From the NCBI RefSeq assembly GCF_026391055.1, contig NZ_JAPLET010000021.1, positions 1 through 64,000 of the forward strand: a DNA stretch of 64,000 nt. Reading direction: 5' to 3'. Made by a program: the position numbers and the translations under genes. Under the pieces are notes generated by a model, which made no database searches, was not told the origin of the DNA, and saw nothing but the letters and a program-made list of their open reading frames with translations. Below are positions 27,469-35,590 of the stretch, one piece after another; the stretch's first letter is position 1; every line of letters starts with the position of its first letter. The DNA is from Spirosoma sp. Its GTDB lineage: Bacteria > Bacteroidota > Bacteroidia > Cytophagales > Spirosomataceae.

Positions 27469-29583
27469 ATGCTTACGCGACGTATCCTTTTCTTTAGTTG
27501 CCTTTTAATCAGTCCATTCAGTGGCCACACTCAGTCGACCGGGACCCGTTCGGCCGAGTCCCAAAAGCGACCAAACAATCTGGCAGACACTCAGCAGCAA
27601 TCCAATGGCAATGTGCAGTGGGCCAGTCGGGCAATTGGGGTGTCTTCCGAAAAGAAAGGAGAGCCCTACGGCGAACAGTATAAAGCATCTCAGGCCCTGG
27701 GTCGCCCCAGCAAATTACCGAATACGGGCGAAAGTCCCTGTGCCTGGGCACCCTTTTATGCCGATGGCACGGCCGATGAGTGGATACAGGTAGGCTTTGC
27801 TAAACCCATGCATGCCCGCCAGGTTGTTATTGCCGAGAATGTAAATCCGGGATCGGTGGTGCGTGTCCTGGCCATCGACTCTAAAGGGACCGAGCACCTG
27901 ATCTACGAAGCAACAACGATTCAGGCACGACCCGACCCGCTGCTTCGCCTGTTCCCGAAAGATACCGCCTTTCTGTGCACTCAGCTAAAAGTCTTTATCA
28001 ATGGCGCAGCCCTGAAAGGTATTAACCAGATCGATGCGATTGGTATTTCTGAAGATAGCAAACCCGTTTCGGTGAACTTGAGCATTTCGAAAGACATACC
28101 GAAAGAAATCAAGAAAGAGAACCTGGGCAAAACGGTGAATTCAGCCGGGCAAGAGGTGGCTCCCGTCATTTCGCCCGATGGCCGAACGCTTTATTTTACC
28201 CGCAATTTCAATAAAGCCAATATTGGTGCATCAGACCGGCAGGACGTCTGGTATTCGACCCTGGAGTCGGGTGTTGGCGGAAATCCATCCGGCTGGAGTG
28301 AAGCGGTAAATATCGGCTCTCCCATCAACAATACCGGCGACAACGCCATCAGCGGCATGGCTACCGACGGACGGACGGCCTACCTGATCAATGTGTACCG
28401 CCCTGATGGGGGTATGTCGTTTGGTATTTCCAAATCCATCCGGACCAAAACGGGCTGGTCGCAACCGGTCGAATGCCGCATTGCCAACAATTATAACCTT
28501 CACGAGAAAAATCAGCTCGAGTTCTGTGTCTCGCCCGATGGGCACGCCATTATTCTGGCCGTACAGCGAAAAGATACAAAGGGCGACCGCGACCTGTATA
28601 TCTCTTTTCAAAAGGCAGACAACAGCTGGCAGGAACCCGTTTCGTTGGGCAACGTCATCAATACCGCGGATTTTGAGAGTTCTCCCTTTCTGGCAGCCGA
28701 TAGCCGCACGTTATACTTTACGTCGGGGGGGCATCCCGGTTATGGCAATGGGGATATTTTCGTGTCGCGTCGGCTCGATGATTCCTGGAGTAACTGGAGT
28801 GAACCCGAAAACCTGGGGCCAGCAATCAATACAAACGAATGGGATGGATATTTTACCATTCCGGCGTCCGGCGATTATGCGTACCTAAGCTCCCGGTCGG
28901 GGTCGCTGGGTGAAGATGATATATTCCGGCTGAAGTTATACCCTGCCATTAAGCCTGACCCTGTTGCCATTATCTCCGGGTTAGTACTGGACTCAAAAAC
29001 GAAGAAGCCCATTGCCTCGGAGATCGTGTCGACCTTGTTTGGAGAACAGAAACCCCTGACCAAAGTTGACTTCAGCCCCGAAACCGGCGAGTTCAAACTT
29101 ATTCTGCCAACTCAAAAAACGTACGTGCTGACGGCCACTAAAGAAGGGTACTTCCCAACGATAGAAACCCTGGACCTGAGCAAAGACAAGCGTTTCCGCG
29201 ACATAAAAAAGAACCTTTACCTCGCTAAAATCGAGGCCGGTCAGACAATCACCATGCGCGAGGTCTTGTTCCAGCAGAGCCAGTTTACTCTTTTGCCCGG
29301 TGCCGATGCAGAGCTCGACAAGATGGTTGACATGATGGAAACGCATCCAACGATGGAATTGCTCATCGAAGGCCATACTGATAATCAGGGCGACTGGGAG
29401 CCAAATATGAAACTGGCCGAAGACCGCGTGCGGGTGGTAAAAGAGTACCTACTGAAGAAGGGGATCAAGCCCGACCGTATCCAGACCAAAGCTTGGGGAC
29501 CCAGCAAACCGATTGCCAGTAACGAAACCGAAGAGAAACGTAAACTTAACCGAAGAGTAGAATTCACCATCCTTAAATTGTAA
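27469..29583 (+). CDS. Discoidin-like/PD40/OmpA-family outer membrane protein
   Basis: A 704-residue exported protein with a signal peptide ending HTQ. Four modules are visible. A discoidin-like beta-sandwich covers about 60-195 (KASQALGRPSKL, ADEWIQVGFAKPMHARQVVI). PD40/WD40-like blades cover about 225-500 (SPDGRTLYFTRNF, SPDGHAIILAVQRKDTKGDRDLY, AADSRTLYFTSGGHPGYGNGDIF, YLSSRSGSLGEDDIF). A carboxypeptidase-regulatory-like domain covers about 505-590 (ISGLVLDSKTKKPIAS). A C-terminal OmpA peptidoglycan-binding domain carries LLIEGHTDNQGDWEPN and NRRVEF. The layout resembles PorE of the type IX secretion system but has no TPR region and adds the discoidin-like domain. Probably an outer-membrane anchored, peptidoglycan-tethered surface protein; function is unproven. 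Confidence 0.88.
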   Translation: MLTRRILFFSCLLISPFSGHTQSTGTRSAESQKRPNNLADTQQQSNGNVQWASRAIGVSSEKKGEPYGEQYKASQALGRPSKLPNTGESPCAWAPFYADGTADEWIQVGFAKPMHARQVVIAENVNPGSVVRVLAIDSKGTEHLIYEATTIQARPDPLLRLFPKDTAFLCTQLKVFINGAALKGINQIDAIGISEDSKPVSVNLSISKDIPKEIKKENLGKTVNSAGQEVAPVISPDGRTLYFTRNFNKANIGASDRQDVWYSTLESGVGGNPSGWSEAVNIGSPINNTGDNAISGMATDGRTAYLINVYRPDGGMSFGISKSIRTKTGWSQPVECRIANNYNLHEKNQLEFCVSPDGHAIILAVQRKDTKGDRDLYISFQKADNSWQEPVSLGNVINTADFESSPFLAADSRTLYFTSGGHPGYGNGDIFVSRRLDDSWSNWSEPENLGPAINTNEWDGYFTIPASGDYAYLSSRSGSLGEDDIFRLKLYPAIKPDPVAIISGLVLDSKTKKPIASEIVSTLFGEQKPLTKVDFSPETGEFKLILPTQKTYVLTATKEGYFPTIETLDLSKDKRFRDIKKNLYLAKIEAGQTITMREVLFQQSQFTLLPGADAELDKMVDMMETHPTMELLIEGHTDNQGDWEPNMKLAEDRVRVVKEYLLKKGIKPDRIQTKAWGPSKPIASNETEEKRKLNRRVEFTILKL

Positions 29584-29609
29584 AACCGGTGGGTAGTGGC
29601 TTACATTTG
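29578..29609 (+). promoter_or_regulatory. Promoter of the GT39-like gene (TTG-N21-TACATTTG)
   Basis: TTG (29578-29580) and TACATTTG (29602-29609) are 21 nt apart, a good -33/-7 pair. The predicted start of transcription is about 29613-29616, just ahead of the ATG at 29617. This rules against the upstream GTG at 29596 and predicts a very short leader. Confidence 0.65.
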
Positions 29610-29616
29610 TCCCCAA

Positions 29617-31440
29617 ATGCCGAATTCTATCACTTCTGACCGCATGATTACCAATAACCGTTCCGGTTTGTTTGCCCAGTTGAGTTCTCCACGCCTGCTC
29701 ATTTTTTTGATTCTCCTGTTTGCTTTAGGCCTCCGGCTCTATAAATCCAGCGTTCATGGCCTGTATCTCGATGAAAAATTCACATTAATCAATACCTCAG
29801 GCATCTCTCTCGAAGGATATAACCAGCACGATGTGTTTTTTACACCGGGCAAGACCTATTTCACCCCCAAAGAATTCTGGAAAGAAAAGCCCCTAAAAGA
29901 TTATATCAGGGCCATCATCCAAACCGACATTGGGAATAGCCCCTCTCATTACGCGCTGCTTTGGGCCTGGATACAGGTTTTCGGACTTAGTGACCTTTCC
30001 ATCCGAATGCCGTCCATTTTGTTTAGTACGCTTATTGTAGGACTGGTCTTTTTGCTGGTTCGACGATACCTGCGTTCCGACTCACTGGCGCTGCTATGTG
30101 CCTTTCTGACTGCCATTGAACCTTTTTTCATTGCCTACAGCCACATGGCCCGCAATTATTGCATGACCATATTTATCAGTCTGCTGGGCACTTATCTCTT
30201 TCTACGGATTCTGGACCGACGGGCTGAAGGCAAGCAACCCGTTGGCCTCTACATTGGATACGGCTTATCTTTCGCGCTGGCTACGCTCGGCCATTACCTG
30301 GCCGTAACTATTTTTTTATGCCATGGGCTTTATCTGGTACTGTTCAATCGCGACCTGAAAACATACATTGGCCTGGGGCTTAGTACCATCGGAGGAGCCG
30401 TTAGCCTGATTATTCCCTGGTTCGTGTTTGGCGGGGGGAAGTACACCTTTCAAACCTTAGCGTATCAGGCCAAACTGTATGGCGGGCTAGCCCTGACGAA
30501 CCCGTACAATAATGGGTTTGGCATCATTCTGCCCGCTACGGTGGGCAATGTGGTGAAGAAATCAATTCCTGTTCTGGCCGATTTGTTTATGTTCTCCAAC
30601 GGTCTTTCAACAGATACACTCGCTTTCCGGAATCTGGTTATTGCCTTCGCATTGGGCTGTGTGGCGGTGGTGATCATCCACCGGTTTGGCCGGGGGCGCT
30701 CCGTACCTGTATGGGTTGGCATTCTGACACCACTGTTGCTGGTGGTCGGATTTGCCTTATATTCCGTACAATCGCCCCGGCTGATTGTGGCTGCCGCTGT
30801 TCCTCTATTTTATTACCTGCTGAGTCAGGCATTCATTGGGTACACAAATCGACCTGAGCGCCGGTTTCTGTTTCTGCTGGTGCTGATGAGCACAATACCC
30901 ACCCTGTTTTTGATTGCCATCGCCTTTCGGAACGGGCATACGTATGGTATTACTCAACGGTATTCCGGCTTTTCCTTCCCCTATGCGCTCATTCTGGTGG
31001 GCCTGACCGTTCGGCAGGTGTTCCGCCAGCCGACTTACCTTCGGCTGACACTGGCAGCAGTTCTGCTCTTGCAGGGTTATTACATAGCCGATTTGCTGTA
31101 CCGCATTTACGAGGATCAGGCGCCAAAATACACGTACTACGGCCACTACCGCATCGAAAACCCGTATGTCACAGCCGCTAACCGCATAAAGAGTATGTAT
31201 ACGCCGGGCGACACCGTTTTATATCCGTCTCCCCGAACAGCGCCACGCGACGAAGTAGAGAATACATATACAACGCATTCAATCATCGACGCACAGTACA
31301 CAAACCTGTATCTGCCCAAAGACGCTACGTATTACCAGCGTATGGATACCACCCAGACCGACCGTATCATTCTGGTAAAAGGGAAGACAAAACAACGCGT
31401 GACAATTTTCGATTTTGAAGGCACCAAATACCGGTACTAA
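29617..31440 (+). CDS. GT39-like (PMT/ArnT-type) membrane glycosyltransferase
   Basis: A 607-residue polytopic GT-C enzyme. The first periplasmic loop has the catalytic acidic pair in VHGLYLDEKFTL, preceded by LLFALGLRLYKSSVHG, the classical opening of ArnT/PMT_2 proteins. At least ten membrane spans follow (for example SLALLCAFLTAIEPFFIAYSH, PVWVGILTPLLLVVGFALY). The C-terminal soluble part is about 100 residues. Such enzymes transfer a sugar from a polyprenyl-phosphate donor on the outer face of the inner membrane. It opens a run of six plus-strand genes; the next begins 2 nt after its stop. Start ATG 29617 fits the promoter; ATG 29644 is also possible. Donor and acceptor are unknown. Confidence 0.85.
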   Translation: MPNSITSDRMITNNRSGLFAQLSSPRLLIFLILLFALGLRLYKSSVHGLYLDEKFTLINTSGISLEGYNQHDVFFTPGKTYFTPKEFWKEKPLKDYIRAIIQTDIGNSPSHYALLWAWIQVFGLSDLSIRMPSILFSTLIVGLVFLLVRRYLRSDSLALLCAFLTAIEPFFIAYSHMARNYCMTIFISLLGTYLFLRILDRRAEGKQPVGLYIGYGLSFALATLGHYLAVTIFLCHGLYLVLFNRDLKTYIGLGLSTIGGAVSLIIPWFVFGGGKYTFQTLAYQAKLYGGLALTNPYNNGFGIILPATVGNVVKKSIPVLADLFMFSNGLSTDTLAFRNLVIAFALGCVAVVIIHRFGRGRSVPVWVGILTPLLLVVGFALYSVQSPRLIVAAAVPLFYYLLSQAFIGYTNRPERRFLFLLVLMSTIPTLFLIAIAFRNGHTYGITQRYSGFSFPYALILVGLTVRQVFRQPTYLRLTLAAVLLLQGYYIADLLYRIYEDQAPKYTYYGHYRIENPYVTAANRIKSMYTPGDTVLYPSPRTAPRDEVENTYTTHSIIDAQYTNLYLPKDATYYQRMDTTQTDRIILVKGKTKQRVTIFDFEGTKYRY

Positions 31441-31442
31441 TA

Positions 31443-33236
31443 GTGATCACACAACAGCCCATAACGGATAAATCACGACAACCCGAATTGCCACAGCCAG
31501 TGCTGCGCTGGCTGCCGGGTATTTCGTGGGTATTGCTGGGGCTACCAATCCTGTTTTTTGCCTTCGTCTGGCAGTATTATGCCATAGCTATTCCTAAATG
31601 GGACGACCACGCCCTGCGGGCTTTTTTGTATTACTCCGATCAGGAATCGACCGTTTCGGGTAAAATCTACCAGCTTTTCCGGCAACATAACGAACACCGG
31701 ATTGTGTATGACCGGCTCATCACGAGACTCGATTACACGCTGTTTGGGAAGCTCAACTTTGTCCACCTCATGCTGGTTGGCAACCTGAGTCTGGTTGGTT
31801 TGCTACTGGTGTTCACCGCTGCACTGCGCCGGTCGATGCCTGGTTCACTAACCGCATTTTATGCCCTCCCGGTTGCCCTATTGCTTTTCAACCTTTCGCA
31901 GTGGGAGAATATGTATTGGGGGATGGCCGCTCTGCAAAACTTCTCCGTTGTGTTATGGGTACTGGCGGCTTTCTATTTTTTGAGTTACACCCCTTTATGG
32001 GGGCTGGCGCTGGTATCGGCAACACTGGCAACGCTAACCAGCGGTAATGGTCTCATGGTATGGCCAATCGGATTTGTTATTCTCGCACTGCGTTTACCGA
32101 CTTACGCGCCTACAACCAGTCGACAACTTTACCGACCTCTGCTCGGCTGGCTGACTGGGGCTGTACTCGTAATCGGCCTTTATTTCACCGGCTTCGAAAA
32201 ACCGGATGGCATTGCTTATGTAAAACCAGGGTTCACCGATCTGTTAAAAGGCTGGTTTGCCGTTTTGGGAGCAGCCGCCGAAGCCCTCCCGGCTCGCGCT
32301 CCGCTTCGTACATGCCTTTTGCTGGGCGCTATCCTGTTTGCGGCCATCGTTTGTGTGATCGTCCAGACGCTCTGGACCAACCGAGTTCTTATCGGTAAGT
32401 TATTCAACGCGCTGGCAACGCGTAACACAAACGCACTGAAAACGAAAAAAGTAATGGCTTCCGGTACACTCTTCTTCTGGAGTAGTGCCGCTTTCATTTT
32501 GGGAACAACGCTCGTTGTCGCCTGGGCTCGGACGGGCTTTGGGGTCGATTTACTCATTACGAGCCGGTACAAAATGTACTCTCTTACGGGTTTATCATTG
32601 ATGTATTTTTACATGGTGGCGAATCTGCCAGGGCGTCTGGCCCGGTGGTGGATGATGGGAAGTGTGCTTGGCAGTTGCGTATTTGCAGGTCTGACATATT
32701 ATGCGTTTCTGGACGAAACCATCTGGTGGCGGCATTGGCTGACAACCAATCAGTTCAACTGGACGTTTACAACCAACCGGCCCGTTATTTCCTCCGATTC
32801 TGTATCAAAGAAGTATACGCCCCCCTCTCCAGCCTTCTATGACGCGGCATTACCGGTGTTATTCGGCCCCGCCCAACAACCGGTTATCGACTTAAAACTG
32901 ACCCAAATCAACGGTGGCTTCTCGATTGAAAACGCAACCTTTCCTTTCCAGGGTTTGCGTGATGAAGGGGCTTATGTGGTCGCCCGGTCGGCAAAACGGA
33001 TGTATTTGTTTCCGGTCTGGCAAAACCAGCAGTCTGTTCTGACGGCACGATTCAAACCGGCCAGCGTATTCACGAATGGATTTAGAGCAACCCTTCTCGA
33101 TTTGGAGCTGGAAGCAGGCAGTTATCGACTGTTTGTGTTGAAGGTGACGAGTCCAACTACCTTTAGTTTGTATCCTACCAATCAGCAACTAATTTCAAAA
33201 GGCCCACCGGCTACCGTAAGTACCAAAAACTGGTAG
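31443..33236 (+). CDS. Uncharacterised polytopic membrane protein, possible GT-C transferase
   Basis: A 597-residue protein with about ten hydrophobic spans (ISWVLLGLPILFFAFVW, FVHLMLVGNLSLVGLLLVFT, SVVLWVLAAFYFLS, others) and a C-terminal soluble region of roughly 160 residues that looks beta-rich. The first loop carries IPKWDDHALRAF, and QHNEHRIVYDRLITRLDY follows. The acidic pair in the first external loop recalls GT-C glycosyltransferases, but I cannot assign it to a named family. It begins with GTG at 31443, only 2 nt after the GT39-like stop, so the two are certainly co-transcribed and likely coupled. No ATG start is available near the N-terminus. Confidence 0.75.
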   Translation: MITQQPITDKSRQPELPQPVLRWLPGISWVLLGLPILFFAFVWQYYAIAIPKWDDHALRAFLYYSDQESTVSGKIYQLFRQHNEHRIVYDRLITRLDYTLFGKLNFVHLMLVGNLSLVGLLLVFTAALRRSMPGSLTAFYALPVALLLFNLSQWENMYWGMAALQNFSVVLWVLAAFYFLSYTPLWGLALVSATLATLTSGNGLMVWPIGFVILALRLPTYAPTTSRQLYRPLLGWLTGAVLVIGLYFTGFEKPDGIAYVKPGFTDLLKGWFAVLGAAAEALPARAPLRTCLLLGAILFAAIVCVIVQTLWTNRVLIGKLFNALATRNTNALKTKKVMASGTLFFWSSAAFILGTTLVVAWARTGFGVDLLITSRYKMYSLTGLSLMYFYMVANLPGRLARWWMMGSVLGSCVFAGLTYYAFLDETIWWRHWLTTNQFNWTFTTNRPVISSDSVSKKYTPPSPAFYDAALPVLFGPAQQPVIDLKLTQINGGFSIENATFPFQGLRDEGAYVVARSAKRMYLFPVWQNQQSVLTARFKPASVFTNGFRATLLDLELEAGSYRLFVLKVTSPTTFSLYPTNQQLISKGPPATVSTKNW

Positions 33237-33286
33237 CTTCCAGAGTGGTTCGTTCGAGTTGATTTTTGGTTTAATTCAACACACAC

Positions 33287-34477
33287 TTGATTCATCAGCA
33301 GCACCCTTCGTCCAATTTGTCTAACCAATCGTCTATACCAGCCTCTGTCCCTGCCCGTTCAACGCTGAATCACCTTCGGCAGCTGGACGGCATCCGGTTC
33401 ATTGCGGTTGGCATGGTTCTGTTCGACCACTGGATGGTTGGCCGGGCCGATGGGCTGGCATTGGGGGCATTGGGCGTTACGATCTTTTTTGTACTAAGCG
33501 GTTTTCTGATAACCCGTATCCTGCTGTCGAGTAAAGACAAGCTAAGCAACCAGCCAAACGGAGGGTTGGGCAAGTACCTCAAGACGTTTTATATACGCCG
33601 TACCCTGCGTATTTTCCCAATTTATTACCTGACGCTTTTTGTTCTATACCTGATCAACGAACCACCCGTCCGCCGAACTTTTGGGTGGCTGGCTCTTTAT
33701 GCATCCAACATATACATAGCCCGTTATGCTACCTGGATGGGCACCGTCGATCACTTGTGGTCACTGGCCGTTGAGGAGCAGGTGTATCTTATTTTCCCTT
33801 TACTCCTCTTTATCATGCCGCGCCGGTGGGTTCCGCTCACCTCCGTGCTTATGATCATTGGCAGCGTTGGGTTGCGGTATATTCTGTTTCATAAGCAGTT
33901 GCCCTGGTTTATCGGGTACGTGTCCATGCCCACATGCCTGGATGCGTTTGGTCTGGGTATGCTGATGGCCTTTACCTGGCTGTATCGACGTGAGTGGTTT
34001 ACCCGCTTGTTTCAATCGTCGACCTGGGTTGTTGTCAGCCTGCTGGCGTTTCTGGGGGCGGTATGGCTCACAAACTGGCTGGCCCAGACACCATCAATTG
34101 GGTATCATAACGAGGTGGCCGATGTGTGGGAACGGCTGATCGGCTCCCTGTTTGGCTTTTTTCTCATTGGCCGGGCAGTTGTTGGATTCAGGGGGCCAAT
34201 GAAATGGGTGCTCGAAAATCCGGTCAGTCAATACATGGGCCGCATCAGTTACGGACTATACCTTTTTCATAATTTCGTCTTTAACTTTTTTCACACGCAA
34301 CCAACTCATTTTACGGTTCGAGCCTGGAAACGCCTTTCCGAAATGATGCCTTTCCTGACAAGTTCCTATTTTTTCCAATTTTCATTTTATCTTGCATTAA
34401 CTGTCGCATTGGCAACAATTTCCTGGTTTTTGATTGAAAAACCGATTAATAATCTGAAAGATCGCTTTTCGTATTAA
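33287..34477 (+). CDS. Acyltransferase_3 (OafA/YrhL-type) membrane O-acyltransferase
   Basis: A 396-residue polytopic protein of the acyltransferase family 3. The signature LRQLDGIRFIAVGMVLFDHW contains the His proposed to take part in acyl transfer. Further typical stretches are GVTIFFVLSGFLITRILL, RRTLRIFPIYYLTLF, HLWSLAVEEQVYLIFPLLLF and SQYMGRISYGLYLFHNFVF. These proteins move acyl groups, usually acetyl, across the inner membrane onto glycans. The start is uncertain: no ATG precedes the conserved region, and TTG at 33287 or 33317 must be used. It follows the polytopic gene by 50 nt and probably modifies the same glycan. Confidence 0.9.
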   Translation: MIHQQHPSSNLSNQSSIPASVPARSTLNHLRQLDGIRFIAVGMVLFDHWMVGRADGLALGALGVTIFFVLSGFLITRILLSSKDKLSNQPNGGLGKYLKTFYIRRTLRIFPIYYLTLFVLYLINEPPVRRTFGWLALYASNIYIARYATWMGTVDHLWSLAVEEQVYLIFPLLLFIMPRRWVPLTSVLMIIGSVGLRYILFHKQLPWFIGYVSMPTCLDAFGLGMLMAFTWLYRREWFTRLFQSSTWVVVSLLAFLGAVWLTNWLAQTPSIGYHNEVADVWERLIGSLFGFFLIGRAVVGFRGPMKWVLENPVSQYMGRISYGLYLFHNFVFNFFHTQPTHFTVRAWKRLSEMMPFLTSSYFFQFSFYLALTVALATISWFLIEKPINNLKDRFSY

Positions 34478-34572
34478 TCCCTTAACTCCTTGTACCCTAC
34501 TCCCGGAATGATTGTCAATCAGCCACTCGCTAAGGTCAGGTTAGTTTACACATTTCACCGATAACAATTTCC

Positions 34573-34580
34573 TATATTTG
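34573..34580 (+). promoter_or_regulatory. Candidate -7 promoter element for the GT2 gene
   Basis: TATATTTG matches TAnnTTTG in the 234-nt gap between the acyltransferase and GT2 genes. It would produce a leader of roughly 125 nt before the GT2 ATG. The -33 region is weak. Confidence 0.4.
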
Positions 34581-34664
34581 CGAATCCTCTTAATCAAAAA
34601 CATAGTTACCACTATTATCGTCTCTGAATATCGGCTGCATCGAATACTATCCCACTCAATCAAG

Positions 34665-34715
34665 ATGCCGATTTCAATGTCTGTTAATGAGTTTTCACTA
34701 ATTAGCCAAGTATGA
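34665..34715 (+). promoter_or_regulatory. Possible 16-codon leader ORF coupled to the GT2 gene
   Basis: An ATG at 34665 opens 16 codons (MPISMSVNEFSLISQV) ending at TGA 34713-34715, which overlaps the GT2 ATG (34712-34714) as ATGA. This arrangement permits termination-reinitiation coupling. It may be a chance ORF; no conservation information is available here. Confidence 0.25.
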
Positions 34716-35473
34716 GTCTCCTGCTGTCAATTGTAATGCCGGCTTACAACGAAGAAGAAGTGATCGAAACTGTTGTTAAGCAGTGGACTGATTTGTTGAC
34801 CCGCCAGTTTCCTACCGAAAATACGCGTCTGATAGTTGTTAATGATGGCTCCCGCGATAAAACGGGCGCTATACTGGATCAAATTAAAGACCTCTACCCA
34901 AAACTGCTGGTTGTGCATCAACCAAACGGTGGGCATGGTAACGCCGTTGTGAACGGGTATCGGCAGGCGGTAGCCCTTGACTCAGAGTATATATTTCAAA
35001 CGGATAGCGACGACCAGTTCATTGCCGACGATTTTGAAAAGCTTTGGGAGAAGCGCAGCAAATCGCCGTTTATTCTGGGCTACCGGGAAGAGCGTTATGA
35101 CGCCCCGGCCCGCCTACTCATCACCCGCATTCTACGCTGGAGCATTGCCTTTATTTATGGCACATACATTATGGACAGTAATATTCCGTTCCGGCTCATC
35201 CGGGGCACATTCCTGCGGAAGTTACTGGCTCAATTGCCCGATCCAACTCCGTTTGCACCTAATATATTTTTGGCCGTCATGGCAAAAAAGGCCGGATACA
35301 ATACTTTCGATATTCCAATTACCCACAAAGAGCGGGTTACAGGTACGGTTTCAATCCTGAAATGGAAGCTACTGAAAGTATGTATTCAAAGCTTTAAAGA
35401 ACTGGCTCAATTCCGTTTTGAATTAGGCGGTAAAGTGAAAGCTCTGAAGAAACCGGAACCGGTAATAGCCTAA
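34712..35473 (+). CDS. Glycosyltransferase family 2
   Basis: A 253-residue GT-A enzyme resembling dolichol-phosphate mannose synthase but without C-terminal membrane spans. Motifs: LSIVMPAYNEEEVIETVV (nucleotide-binding start), VVNDGSRDKTGAIL, PNGGHGNAVVNGYRQA and the DxD-like metal site in QTDSDDQF (about 97-104). A later DSNIPFRLIRGTFLR segment is characteristic of this subgroup. It likely transfers a sugar from a nucleotide donor to a polyprenyl phosphate on the cytoplasmic face, which would supply the GT39-like enzyme encoded upstream; this link is inference. It is separated from the next gene by a hairpin. Confidence 0.92.
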   Translation: MSLLLSIVMPAYNEEEVIETVVKQWTDLLTRQFPTENTRLIVVNDGSRDKTGAILDQIKDLYPKLLVVHQPNGGHGNAVVNGYRQAVALDSEYIFQTDSDDQFIADDFEKLWEKRSKSPFILGYREERYDAPARLLITRILRWSIAFIYGTYIMDSNIPFRLIRGTFLRKLLAQLPDPTPFAPNIFLAVMAKKAGYNTFDIPITHKERVTGTVSILKWKLLKVCIQSFKELAQFRFELGGKVKALKKPEPVIA

Positions 35474-35511
35474 AAATGTAGGGTATACGTCAGTAAGTGG
35501 TCCGTTAATAC

Positions 35512-35562
35512 ATGATAAGTGGCTGACGCGAAAGCAATACTCGTGCATCAGCCACTTATCAT
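35512..35562. repeat. 15-bp perfect inverted repeat between GT2 and the 905-residue gene
   Basis: Arms 35512-35526 and 35548-35562 are perfect complements (ATGATAAGTGGCTGA). The loop begins with the rest of GCTGACGC (35522-35529), an octamer shared with the hairpins at 5723-5808 and 59205-59278. It lacks a T-run, so a simple intrinsic terminator is less likely. Confidence 0.65.
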
Positions 35563-35590
35563 ATATTGACGCACCGATTCACTATCAATT

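Noticed and set aside
29596-29616. GTG start upstream of the GT39-like gene
   Set aside because: It lies within the predicted -7 promoter region, so it would not be transcribed in full; ATG 29617 fits better.
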